Below are positions 41,141-49,534 of a stretch of DNA of 49,534 nt, one piece after another. The translations under genes were made by a program, and so were the position numbers. Positions within the stretch are counted from its first letter, which is position 1. Every line of letters begins with the position of its first letter. Under the pieces are notes generated by a model. The model was not told where the DNA came from. It searched no databases and worked only from the letters and a program-made list of their open reading frames with translations. Source of the DNA: Nemertoderma westbladi (Eukaryota > Xenacoelomorpha > Nemertodermatida > Nemertodermatidae); contig JAUCBJ010000335.1 in assembly GCA_032718475.1 (NCBI GenBank), positions 1 to 49,534 on the forward strand, written 5' to 3'.

Positions 41141-42040
41141 CTACTACTACTAGGATCGGCATGCTGCATTGCAGCTGCATTTTTAAGAATGCTGTGCCGG
41201 CTTGTCAACAAAATTGCACCGCCACAACTCCCTATCACCCATGACATTTGCTAGATCATCCGCATCTTTAAGGCCAGTGTCCTTTAAGGCCAGTGTCCTT
41301 TAAGATGCGTCTCAAGAAAGTCATGGGCTGTCCACCATGCTTATTCACTCCATGAGGCTGCCAAAGTACAAGATTATGCACTGGCTGGTCCTCACGGCGA
41401 AAGCAATGTCCTGCAAAGCGGAGGCGATTTTGTTCTAGTGTCAAGCTTGTCAAGCTTGGGGGAACCAATGAGACACCTCCAATGTTATATAGTGTCTGGT
41501 TGGAGATGTGTGCATTGTACTTGACACAATGAACCCGGCGTAGCATTCTTGTGAATGTGCCATCCAGAGATTTGGTGTCCTCAGCAGTTAGAGCCCAGCA
41601 TGGACTCCCATAGAGGAGTACTGGAACTACTGCTGCTCTAAATAATCGGACCTTAAGTTCCCGATTAATTCTCGTTGACTTCCAAATCCTGGAAAGCCTA
41701 TTTAAGGCTGCCCATGCCTTTCCCTTACGTATTCGAAGGTCCTCACCTGACTTCCGGATCCATGATCCCAGGTAACATAAGTCGTCCACATGCTCAAGCA
41801 TACCATCCTTTGAGCTTATGCTCATCCGATCAGAGACTTGCTGAGGACTTTCAAAGTTAACTGTCAGAATTTTGGTCTTTCTGGAGTTAATAAAAAGACC
41901 AACACTAGAAGCAGCATGTTCTAATGAGCTGAGGAGCCGTTGGGCTCCCTCTAATGATTCTGAGAGTACTCGTAAGTCATCAGCAAAGTCTAGATCAGTT
42001 AGGTACTTGGCAGGATTTCCTCGACTTCTGGAGCTAGTAG
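41141..42040 (-). mobile_element. LINE-1 copy e: 5'-truncated, inserted in foldback element B
   Basis: C-terminal part of the LINE-1 protein with the TAG-repeat 3' tail at 41141-41152, truncated within the palm region (YLTDLDFADDL) at 42040. Two short direct duplications (GGCCAGTGTCCTTTAA at 41271-41302, and TCAAGCTTG near 41442-41458) change the frame and C-terminus. 14 bases of filler (42041-42054) separate its 5' end from the target duplication. Confidence 0.92.
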
Positions 42041-42060
42041 TTCGATATTAGACAATATTC

Positions 42061-42256
42061 GATAATTGTTGGATAGCCAGTGCAAAGATTGGATAACTGT
42101 CGGATAGCCTGTGCAAAAATTGGATAACTGTTGGATAGCCTGTACCAAAATTGGATAACTGTTGGATAGCCTGTACAAAAATTGGATAACTGTTGGATAG
42201 CCTGTGCAAAAATTGGATAACTGTTGGATAGCCTGTGCAAAAATTGGATAACTGTT
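42061..42256 (-). repeat. 31-bp minisatellite, right arm of foldback element B
   Basis: About 6.3 units of the same 31-bp repeat as at 21791-22172, same orientation. The unit number differs from copy A (about 12). Confidence 0.95.
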
Positions 42257-42402
42257 AATAACCGGTATCAACTGTCAGTAAATATTACTATCCCAAATAT
42301 AACACCAATGGAATACTTAATATAGACGAAACTGCAAAATTTCATCATTTTTTTGGTCCCGAAATAATTTTTCAGCTATACAAGTATATATAGTATAAAC
42401 AA

Positions 42403-42408
42403 TTTATT
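42403..42408 (-). terminator. Polyadenylation signal of receptor copy B
   Basis: AATAAA on the minus strand, about 77 bases after the stop codon, at the same place as in copy A. Confidence 0.6.
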
Positions 42409-42484
42409 CAACCATATAAATATATTTTAGAATACTAAATAGAAAAGTCGGACAAGTTGTATAGTTATCTCGTTCGATCCATTA

Positions 42485-43329
42485 CTAGATTCCATAGACT
42501 TCCTTAGCATTTAAATAGTCCAGATTGTCCTCATTCAATGCGGATTGGTTGATTATTCCAGCTCCGGTAACTTCTGATTGGTTGACATATCTTGGGGATA
42601 CTGTCTTACTCATGCATGCACGGTTATCGGATTGGTCGTTCATTGAAGATTCCGCAACTTGTGATTGGTTAACATAAACTCTCCCCACCACTGTGTTGCT
42701 ATTCTCTTGTCCTCTCTCCTCCACTGTGTTGCTATTCTCTTGTTCTCTCCCCTCCACTACTGTGTTGGTATTCTCTGGCCCTCTCCCCTCCACTACTGTG
42801 TTGGTATTCTCCACAGTGATTGTGTTCCGGAAATTTGTATCAGTTTCTGTAGTTACCTTGTTTCTACCAACTTTAGATTCATCGATAGTATCATAGGGAT
42901 GCTCTTCATTTATTATCTGATCATCTCGACTACTGGAGGTGAGCGGAGTAAGATTGACAGGTGACTGATTAGTTGATGGGTGATTTATAGCTCTCTCATT
43001 GGCTGTTTGATTTATAGTTATCCCATTGGCTGGTGGATTTAGATAGCTCTCATTGGCTGGTTGGTTTCGAGAACTCTCAGTGTCTAATGCCCGATTGCTT
43101 GAAGCTCGAATGGCTGGTATCTCTAATTCTTCATAGGGGTGACTCGGGATGATGTTAGCTGGACCATCCAGACCATATACAACTGTGTCATCGTAGACAG
43201 GACTACGAGGTTTTCTATTCCGATATCTTTTGAGTAAAATGATTGCCAATACGACTATAACAATCGCTGCCATTCCACATCCAACAACACCTCCAATGAT
43301 TGCAGCAGCGGAATTTGTTGGAATTTCAT
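42485..43329 (-). CDS. Receptor copy B, last exon: transmembrane segment and signalling tail
   Basis: The exon starts at 43329 after acceptor TATATTTTTAG, phase 1, and ends at a TAG stop at 42485-42487. It encodes a short stalk (DEIPTNSAAA), a transmembrane helix (IIGGVVGCGMAAIVIVVLAIIL), KRYRNRKPR, then a tail of about 235 residues very close to copy A. Tyrosine motifs YGL, YEEL, YLNP, YDTI, two YVNQ and YLNA are kept. The ENTNTVVEGRG repeat has four units against five in copy A. The stalk before the membrane differs completely from copy A, so the exon start region diverged faster or was replaced. The frame is intact. The rest of the gene lies to the right. Confidence 0.87.
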
Positions 43330-43509
43330 CTAAAAATATAAAAAAATAAAATTTTGAGTGAATCATGAAGAATATGTGAACTTAAATCGATTTTGGGAAT
43401 GAGGATACGGTTGGCTACATCACATTCAAAATATAATAAAAGTGTTTCTGTATGTCAGAAAGCGTGCAGGATATATTGGGATATTTGTATGAGATATATA
43501 TTTATTATT

Positions 43510-44085
43510 TACCTTATTTAATCCAGGCTCTAAAGGAGCAACCCATAAAAAACAATAATACACATAAAATAGATATAAATATAATATTAGATATAAAAAC
43601 AATGCGACCTTCTGATCGTTTGAGCATAACCTGCTAGGATGGTGCTCTTGAGTATTTGGGTGTCATCTGATGGAAAGGATCGTGGATCCGGAATTCCTAC
43701 GGATAGGGCCTACCTAAGGGGAATGCATAAACTAGGCAGCATTGTGTGGGTTGTCCAGTCAATGTCCAGGATTTCCCATAGATTAAATATAAAACTCAAG
43801 CGGCTTTAGTGTCTGCAAGACGAACCCTAAAACGGAACGCAATATTCAATATTGGTTTATGTTGTTAAGCAGCTCTCTAGTTACGTAATAAATATTCTAG
43901 AACACTAAATTATTTAACATTGAGTAAGGCAGCATCAGGAATTGGAGTGTACAATAATTTGAATCAAATACTTACACTAATTATATTAATACTAATTACA
44001 ATCAACTCATCACTACTTGGCAACGTGTAATAATAATATAATAATTTTATTGACAAATGATTCGGAATTTAACGCGTAACAGAAA
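43510..44085. repeat. 575-bp direct repeat, first copy
   Basis: Nearly identical to 44378-44953 (starts ACCTTATTTAATCCAGGC, ends TTTAACGCGTAACAGA). Only a few differences were seen (for instance CTCTTGAG against TTCTTGAG). No TG...CA ends or coding capacity. Confidence 0.9.
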
Positions 44086-44377
44086 ATTTGCGATAAGTGA
44101 ACTCCGAGTGCTAGGTCACCCGCACTCGTTTTAAGTAGCTTAGGGAGCCGATTGGGGTTTATTGTTTTGGTTATTCCCGCGTGGCTCATAGATTCGAACA
44201 GTTAGCTCTCTGTTGAGCGATCAACAGGAAAGGAACAAGCGATTTGCAGGAGCCGTATAAAATTAGTAAAATATATTAGCGGACGGCCAGGTTAGCGCCA
44301 TCCAGCGGTGAGTAGCAGTTTTGTGTTTAGCAGCAGTGCGGCAGTAATAACGCGCTCCTGATCGCCCCTGTTTAACA

Positions 44378-44953
44378 TTTACCTTATTTAATCCAGGCTC
44401 TAAAGGAGCAACCCATAAAAAACAATAATAGACATAAAATAGATATAAATATAATATTAGATATAAAAACAATGCGACCTTCTGATCGTTTGAGCATAAC
44501 CTGCTAGGATGGTGTTCTTGAGTATTTGGGTGTCATCTGATGTAAAGGATCGTGGATCCGGAATTCCTACGGATAGGGCCTACCTAAGGGGAATGCATAA
44601 ACTAGGCAGCATTGTGTGGGTTGTCCAGTCAATGTCCAGGATTTCCCATAGATTAAATATAAAACTCAAGCGGCTTTAGTGTCTGCAAGACGAACCCTAA
44701 AACGGAACGCAATATTCAATATTGGTTTATGTTGTTAAGCAGCTCTCTAGTTACGTAATAAATATTCTAGAACACTAAATTATTTAACATTGAGTAAGGC
44801 AGCATCAGGAATTGGAGTGTACAATAATTTGAATCAAATACTTACACTAATTATATTAATACTAATTACAATCAACTCATCACTACTTGGCAACGTGTAA
44901 TAATAATATAATAATTTTATTGACAAATGATTCGGAATTTAACGCGTAACAGA
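44378..44953. repeat. 575-bp direct repeat, second copy
   Basis: Second copy, 868 bp after the first. The 292 bp between them are unique and more GC-rich. This fits a recent tandem duplication of 868 bp with the second unit incomplete, or an insertion flanked by long direct repeats. Confidence 0.9.
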
Positions 44954-45594
44954 CCACAAATTAAATAACCAAAGAAAAGAGAAATATTTGTCCAACTAAA
45001 TTTGACTGCACGATACTGTATACACTCGAACTACTACTTAATTAAGTTCTTACACGTTTGAAACTATACTCATCGAATATTAAAATAACGACAAAATTTA
45101 CAAACATTCACAATAATAGCACTTACAAATTCATTACGTAATAGCACTTACAAATTATTTATTACATAATAGTACAGCACTTACAAATTATTACATATTC
45201 CAGGAAAATTTGATAAAATCGATAATAAGCCAATATACTCGAATCAGAATAGTCAAAATAAAGTAACAATATTAGAATAAACAAATTCTATTCCCGGACC
45301 TCCAATATTTGCAATATCTCGAATACCGCCCGCATTAATAATTCTCTATTCTGAGACTCAGCGAACGATCATACTGATGAATATTGCAGTTCTGGGTATC
45401 TGGTAACCAGTGGGCATTGAGTTATAATATGTGTAGCATGGTTTGGATACTCCCACATTTACATACTCTTGAGTCGGCAGGGATTTTCCTCCATCTACCA
45501 GTTTCAACTGCTAGTCTCGTTGATTCGTCTCGTCGTAATTACATTTATAGGACATAGGCAAGGCAGGCACTACTAGTGTAAAGTGACTAATAAG

Positions 45595-45690
45595 CAGTGG
45601 CGTGGTGGCCATACATCTATTCGGGAAAATTCCCGGGCCCCCTTGACAATCTGGGCCCCCCGGGCCCTCAGGGTCAGAAAATTATATTGA
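45595..45690 (+). mobile_element. hAT-like transposon end (fragment)
   Basis: CAGTGGCGTGGTGGCCATAC followed by GGGCCCCC-type blocks resembles the terminal sequence of many animal hAT elements (CAGTGGCGTA...GGGCCC). The other end was not found nearby. Confidence 0.35.
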
Positions 45691-46297
45691 TGTTATAAAA
45701 AAATATAGTAGTAGGTATTACACCAGGTATGTTACACCAGGTATGTTACCCCAGGTAGGTATTTTACATAGTATTGCACCTCTGTGAGACTATTTTATTA
45801 TATTATACTTTATAATTCATTATAATATACACTAAGGTTAATTTTAGAACGTAGTTAGAATATGGATAATATGTATTGTGTATTATTTTACTATATTATT
45901 ATTATTATTATTATTACTCGTGCATACGATCAATAATACGATTAATAATAATCAATAATCAAGTTGTATATTACTCGCTTTGCTTTAGTACAATAAGTTA
46001 ACCGCACACCAAATATACATAATTCAAATAGCAAATATTAATATGTAACGATATTGGGTACGGGCAGGTTTTTTGGTTGGCGGCAATAGCATAGCTAGTC
46101 TCGGCCACCATCCTAACCTTGGGGGGGGGGGGGGGGGGGTGGGGAAGAGGGTTACAAATATAAAATATTAGAATCAAATACTCAGGGTTTATCATTTTAT
46201 TTTTAATTTTAGATTCCATACTTCCTGTGCGTAAACTACGAGGCTGATATTTTCACTGATATTTTTGTTAAACATTACTTTTTTTAATTTGGAAGAT

Positions 46298-46519
46298 TTA
46301 CATCATATTGTCGGTAAGGTAGGATTTTAAAAGATTTTTAAAAATGTGTTTAGATTTAACAATTATAATTTCTCTGGGTAGACTATTCCAAAGTAATAAG
46401 ATCAAACGAATGTAGCTACGTAGATACGGAAAGGAAATATGAAATATAGAAAATAAAAATACACATTGTCTTACGTACATTATCTGGATTAAAATTAATA
46501 ATAATAATAATTTAAGCAA
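46298..46519 (-). pseudogene. C-terminal fragment of a different LINE
   Basis: The minus strand encodes SYIRLILLLWNSLPREIIIV then FKNLLKSYL. The pattern I-R-L...WNSLP...FK..LK.YL is typical of the C-terminus of jockey/CR1/L2-type reverse transcriptases and unlike LINE-1 or LINE-2. Only about 45 residues remain, so the exact clade cannot be told. Confidence 0.5.
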
Positions 46520-46683
46520 CCATGTTCAGCATGATCCGGTCTCTTGAATATAATTTAGAGTTGAAAAAAGTACATTTTTGATAGACCAATATCAAGCAAA
46601 TAAAATAATGTATGTTTTTTATTATTATGTAAAAAAAAAATATATACTTTGTTCAACCCAAGATTGTATAAAAGTTAACATAC

Positions 46684-47310
46684 CTGATGCTGGTTCACCT
46701 TCTATTACAGGAGTTGGATCCTGACAACCGATCTTATTACAGGCCACCACGGTGAAATAATGACGTTCATTGGGTAATTCTGAGACGATTATGTATGAAT
46801 CAGTTGTATCTATTGTTGTTTTAGAATCAATATTTACGTTACTGTTGTTGTACTCAACTCTAAACCATTGATTAGATCCACCATTGAATCCTGGTGTCCA
46901 ACTAACTTTTACACTAGAAGAGTCAACAGCTTCTACTTTAACTCCAGTCGGCATATGTGGAGGTCCTATAGGTTCCAACCTAACGTTACATTCAACCTCA
47001 GTATTACTGCGAGGGATACCATTTCCAACCCTCCCAAAGTAGGTTTGATTAATATCATCTCTCGTTACATTATATATAGTTAGCCTTAAAACAGCTGTAC
47101 TTTTATACCCAAAGTTCTCCACTACAACAACTGATGTTCTATATTTATCACCATCGGGCAGCTTTTCATTAACGTCATTTTGACTAACCCAATAAACACT
47201 CGATTCAATAACAGCTGGATAACTTTCCATTATACATGTTAAGAACCCCATCCCAAGAACTCCTATAACAGTTTGCTCTGTGGTGTCATTGTGAATCCAA
47301 TATGGTTTGT
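46684..47310 (-). CDS. Receptor copy B, Ig + fibronectin III exon
   Basis: A 627-bp phase 1-1 exon between acceptor TTTTTTCTTTAG and donor GTATGTTAAC (46683 downward). The Ig-like half (YWIHNDTTEQTVIGVLGMGFLTCIMESYPAV, SSVYWVSQNDV, LRLTIYNVTRDDI) again lacks the F-strand Cys. The FN3 half (PPHMPTGVKVEAVDSSSVKV, WFRVEYNNS, ELPNERHYFTVVACNKIGC) is nearly the same as copy A. The frame is intact and open beyond both ends. Compared with copy A, FN3 changes are few while the Ig part differs at many sites (for example NDVNEKLPDG/ADVNKKLPDG, GYKSTAVLRL/DYKSIAFISL). Confidence 0.9.
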
Positions 47311-47412
47311 CTAAAGAAAAAAATGTGTTTGTATTGTAATTATATTTATTATGTGGGAGATGTGAATACAATGCAACCAAACAATGACACCAAGGTGGAA
47401 CCTTGGTATCAG

Positions 47413-47629
47413 AGTCGGGAAGGCAGAGGCGGATCCAGGATTTTTTTCGGGGGGGGGGGGGGGGGGGGGGCTTGGCCATTTCAATCATTGGTGACAGGCG
47501 AAAATTTTAGTAAACCATTGAAAATTAAACTGAATATAAAAAATGGGTTAAACGAACTGAATGACGCCTTTACAAACAAATGAATTCAACTTCCAACCGA
47601 AAGTCGGGAAGGCAGAGGCGGATCCAGGA

Positions 47630-47663
<34 letters not shown>

Positions 47664-47798
47664 GCTTGGCCATTTCAATCATTGGTGACAGGCGAAAATT
47701 TTAGTAAACCATTGAAAATTAAACTGAATATAAAAAATGGGTTAAACGAACTGAATGACGCCTTTACAAACAAATGAATTCAACTTCCAACCGAAAGT
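47413..47798. repeat. Tandem pair of a 189-bp repeat with long G runs (hAT-like start)
   Basis: Two copies of a block starting AGTCGGGAAGGCAGAGGCGG and ending CCAACTTCCAACCGAA-type sequence. Each contains CAGAGGCGGATCCAGGA, a T run, a G run (47449-47470, 22 bases; 47639-47664, 26 bases), then an identical 130-bp part. CAGAGGCGGATCCAG followed by G runs resembles a hAT-type or SINE-like end seen in many animal genomes; this is from memory of the pattern. G-run length is the main difference between the copies. Confidence 0.8.
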
Positions 47799-48676
47799 AT
47801 ATACCGGTAATATAGTATTTATTTTTGGGCCAAACTGGGGTTGGAAAAATCTGAAATAATTAAACAAACGAAAGTATAACATTATTCCTGAACAAAAAAT
47901 ATGTTAATAAATGAATTATATATTATTATATTGTCTCATATATTATATTATTATATCAATAATAACAGAATGAATGACATGTGTCACTGAGTTAAACAAG
48001 CATTATTCGGCGATTCTTCACTGAGAATTTCTCAATCACCGAACTAACATCAACAACTTTTTCTGAATGGATTGCCATCAGTGCTAATCCGGTCAATCCG
48101 AAGTTATCAATAGGCCAAACACGACTGAATAAGGAAATGGTAAATTATAACATTGCGAGCTTCGATATTTTATCTAGACATTGATCATGTTGCAATCAAG
48201 CAGCAAAATCTTAAAGTAGCCAGATTCTGGAATATACAATGTAAATGGGACAATATGATAATGCTCTCCATATTTACATTGTATATTTGATTCACCGCGT
48301 CACTCGCCCCACAACAATTACCTTATTATTATAGATTCTGGAACAGTTACTGCGTTATTGGTTGTATTGATGTAGATTATATCATTAATATGATTCATAA
48401 TTAAAATATTATAATTAATGACCGGAAGTTCATTTGTTTATTTTCAACATGGAACAACATGTGAACAATGTATTGAATCCATGTAGATGGTCAGAGTTGT
48501 TTAGTTCAGATAACCGTCGCATAAAGTTTCACAAAACATTAAGTTTTAACAAAACGAGACGGGGGTTGGGTAACTTACGAAAATACCCTCAATGACAATT
48601 GAAAATTAAATAAAAAAATTGAAAATTGTCAAATATATTGTGTGGAAGCGTCGACATGGACTTATAATACATATAG
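47799..48676 (-). other. Intron of receptor copy B with a 15-bp hairpin
   Basis: No exon is seen. 48105-48676 matches 26460-26985 of copy A. The perfect 15-bp inverted repeat at 48232-48246 and 48272-48286 is kept in both copies. Confidence 0.65.
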
Positions 48677-48795
48677 GGTAATATTTACAGTAGTTTATTG
48701 TTACTTACACTGAACTATTAACTCAATAGTGAATGACTCCTAGTTCTACTAACAGCGATGGAGGGTAATACTTACAGTAGTTTATTGTTACTTAC
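48677..48795 (-). repeat. Two units of the 86-bp exon-end repeat
   Basis: One duplicate of the exon end plus donor lies directly downstream of the real donor of the copy B Ig exon. This is the ancestral or minimal form of the 18-unit array in copy A. Confidence 0.9.
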
Positions 48796-49325
48796 ACTGA
48801 ACTATTAACTCAATAGCGAATGACTCCATAATAGTTGATGAATCATAAAACGTATATTCTGCTGTAGTTGTGTAAATCCCTGAAGATCTTTTATTTATAT
48901 CGATATTCCTAACTTCATCTCCACCGGTTACGAAGTTGCCACTCCAAATATAACCAACATGTATATTGCATCCATCCCCATCTGGAATCCACTTTACCTC
49001 TATTGGGTCGTTATGAACTTCTAAACTTCTATTTAATTGTATTGAATCTCCAGTATAAGTATTACCACCAACATCCAGTTCCAGATCACAATATTCTACA
49101 GTTACCGTTACCGCTGGGCTTTCGATTCTCCCTTCCCCGCCGTTGTTGCTGTACTGAACAGTAAACTCGCACTTATAATCACCTCCATCGTCGGCGCCTA
49201 AAGGGTCAAGTGTAAATGTTGATGAAGATGGTTCAGCAACTATAGCCGCATCACCAGTAACATCTTTTACTACCAACATACCAGGACCAACTTGGGTTTC
49301 GTTCCACATTGTAGTCGTCTGCCGA
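48796..49325 (-). pseudogene. Receptor copy B, Ig exon with probable frameshifts
   Basis: The minus-strand frame (48788-49309) ends at a consensus donor (CAGT/GTAAGTAAC, exon end 48796). It encodes the second half of one Ig-like domain (TFTLDPLGADDGGDYKCEFTV, with the D-x-G-x-Y-x-C signature) and another Ig-like domain (CDLELDVGG, IEVKWIPDG, YTFYDSS). Upstream, the first half of the first domain (LELKCSADDY) is visible but in another frame. It needs one shift near 49315 and one near 49350 to join. Either the exon is damaged, a sequencing error is present, or an intron boundary lies near the AG at 49329-49330. The exon beyond is not in the window. Confidence 0.7.
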
Positions 49326-49534
49326 ACATTTTAATTCCAATGTTTCGCCTTTTTCTTTTTAATCGGAACGTCGGGGGTTAATGTTTATCCTAGACGGCAA
49401 ATCTGTACCAATAATATTAATATTAATAATATAACTTAGATGTAAAACTTTTAGATACATAACGTTGTAATGTTAATTGTTATATTGTAATAGCGTGATC
49501 GTTAAACGGGAATATTGTTGACACTTTTTTTGGT
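49326..49534. other. Right edge: possible further Ig exon sequence and AT-rich DNA
   Basis: 49326-49385 encodes, on the minus strand in shifting frames, a plausible start of an Ig domain (PDVPIKKKK, then ETLELKC). Beyond that, the sequence is AT-rich with no gene visible. Confidence 0.4.

Larger units (their letters stand above)
40275..42293. mobile_element. Foldback-like element, copy B, with LINE-1 inside
   Basis: Same ends as copy A (GGATAGTAATATTTACTGAC and inverse). The left 31-bp array has shrunk to about two units (40316-40390); the right array (42061-42256) has about six. The middle is well conserved (40391-41140). LINE-1 copy e is inserted at 41141 with a 10-bp target duplication ATATTCGATA (41131-41140 and 42055-42064). 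Both copies lie at the same place relative to the receptor tail exon, so the element inserted before the locus was duplicated. Confidence 0.8.
43330..46297 (-). other. Intron region of receptor copy B, with repeats
   Basis: No exon was recognised. It contains a 575-bp direct duplication (43510-44085 and 44378-44953), a hAT-like end at 45595, short GTATGTTACACCAG repeats near 45720-45760, a TTA microsatellite near 45895-45915 and a 19-base G run (46121-46139). The rest is AT-rich. Confidence 0.65.

Noticed and set aside
43510-44953. LTR pair of a small retroelement
   Set aside because: The repeats lack TG...CA ends, no primer site or coding DNA lies between them, and the 292-bp middle is too short.

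Overview
The window is invertebrate animal DNA, and I cannot name the species. It is AT-rich. Its host genes are split into phase-1 exons with GT/AG junctions and encode immunoglobulin (Ig) and fibronectin III (FN3) domains. Its repeats are typical of marine invertebrate genomes: RTE-like LINEs, a BEL/Pao LTR retroelement, TTAA-flanked and hAT-like fragments, a foldback-type element, a tRNA-derived SINE head and several minisatellites. No bacterial gene, CRISPR array or rRNA was seen.

Layout. 1-2.1 kb: two convergent 5'-truncated copies of one RTE-like LINE (here LINE-1) around a GTAC-rich spacer. 2.27-5.48 kb: a tRNA-like SINE head, then non-coding DNA with a CRE/TATA promoter-like block and several direct repeats, probably the leader or LTR of the next element. 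5.48-14.34 kb: a BEL/Pao polyprotein region (coiled-coil Gag, DUF1759-like domain, zinc knuckles, protease, RT, RNase H, integrase, C-terminal domain) cut by stops and frameshifts. 15.08-17.99 kb: a second broken coding block of unknown family, with an RNase D/EXD-like exonuclease fold followed by CCHC zinc knuckles. It is ended by a LINE-1 fragment (18.0-18.8 kb).

19.9-49.3 kb: two diverged copies of a receptor gene locus, both on the minus strand. Copy A has the signal-peptide/Ig exon at 36.8-37.7 kb, an Ig exon at 29 kb that is inverted, an Ig+FN3 exon at 26 kb and the transmembrane/tail exon at 22.4-23.3 kb. Copy B has an Ig exon at 48.8-49.3 kb, Ig+FN3 at 46.7-47.3 kb and transmembrane/tail at 42.5-43.3 kb; its first exon should lie beyond the right edge. 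The tails carry several YxN motifs (Grb2-type SH2 sites). Truncated first-exon copies lie at 20.1 and 38.4 kb. Between the genes a full-length LINE-1 (30.4-34.1 kb) sits inside a second RTE-like LINE (LINE-2) with a 5-bp target duplication. Foldback-type elements with inverted 31-bp repeat arrays lie beside both tail exons, and copy B's carries another LINE-1.

The most unusual signal is a 20-bp near-palindrome, GGAAGGCTTGCGAGCCTACC. It occurs ten times between 6.2 and 17.4 kb, only inside or between the retroelement coding blocks. It is read in more than one frame (GRLASLP, WKACEPT, EGLRAYQ), keeps its base pairing through a compensatory change, and at 6209 explains a frameshift exactly. It behaves like a mobile or conserved hairpin cassette in retroelement coding DNA. 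The downstream exonuclease-like/zinc-knuckle gene carries the same cassette and may belong to the same system.
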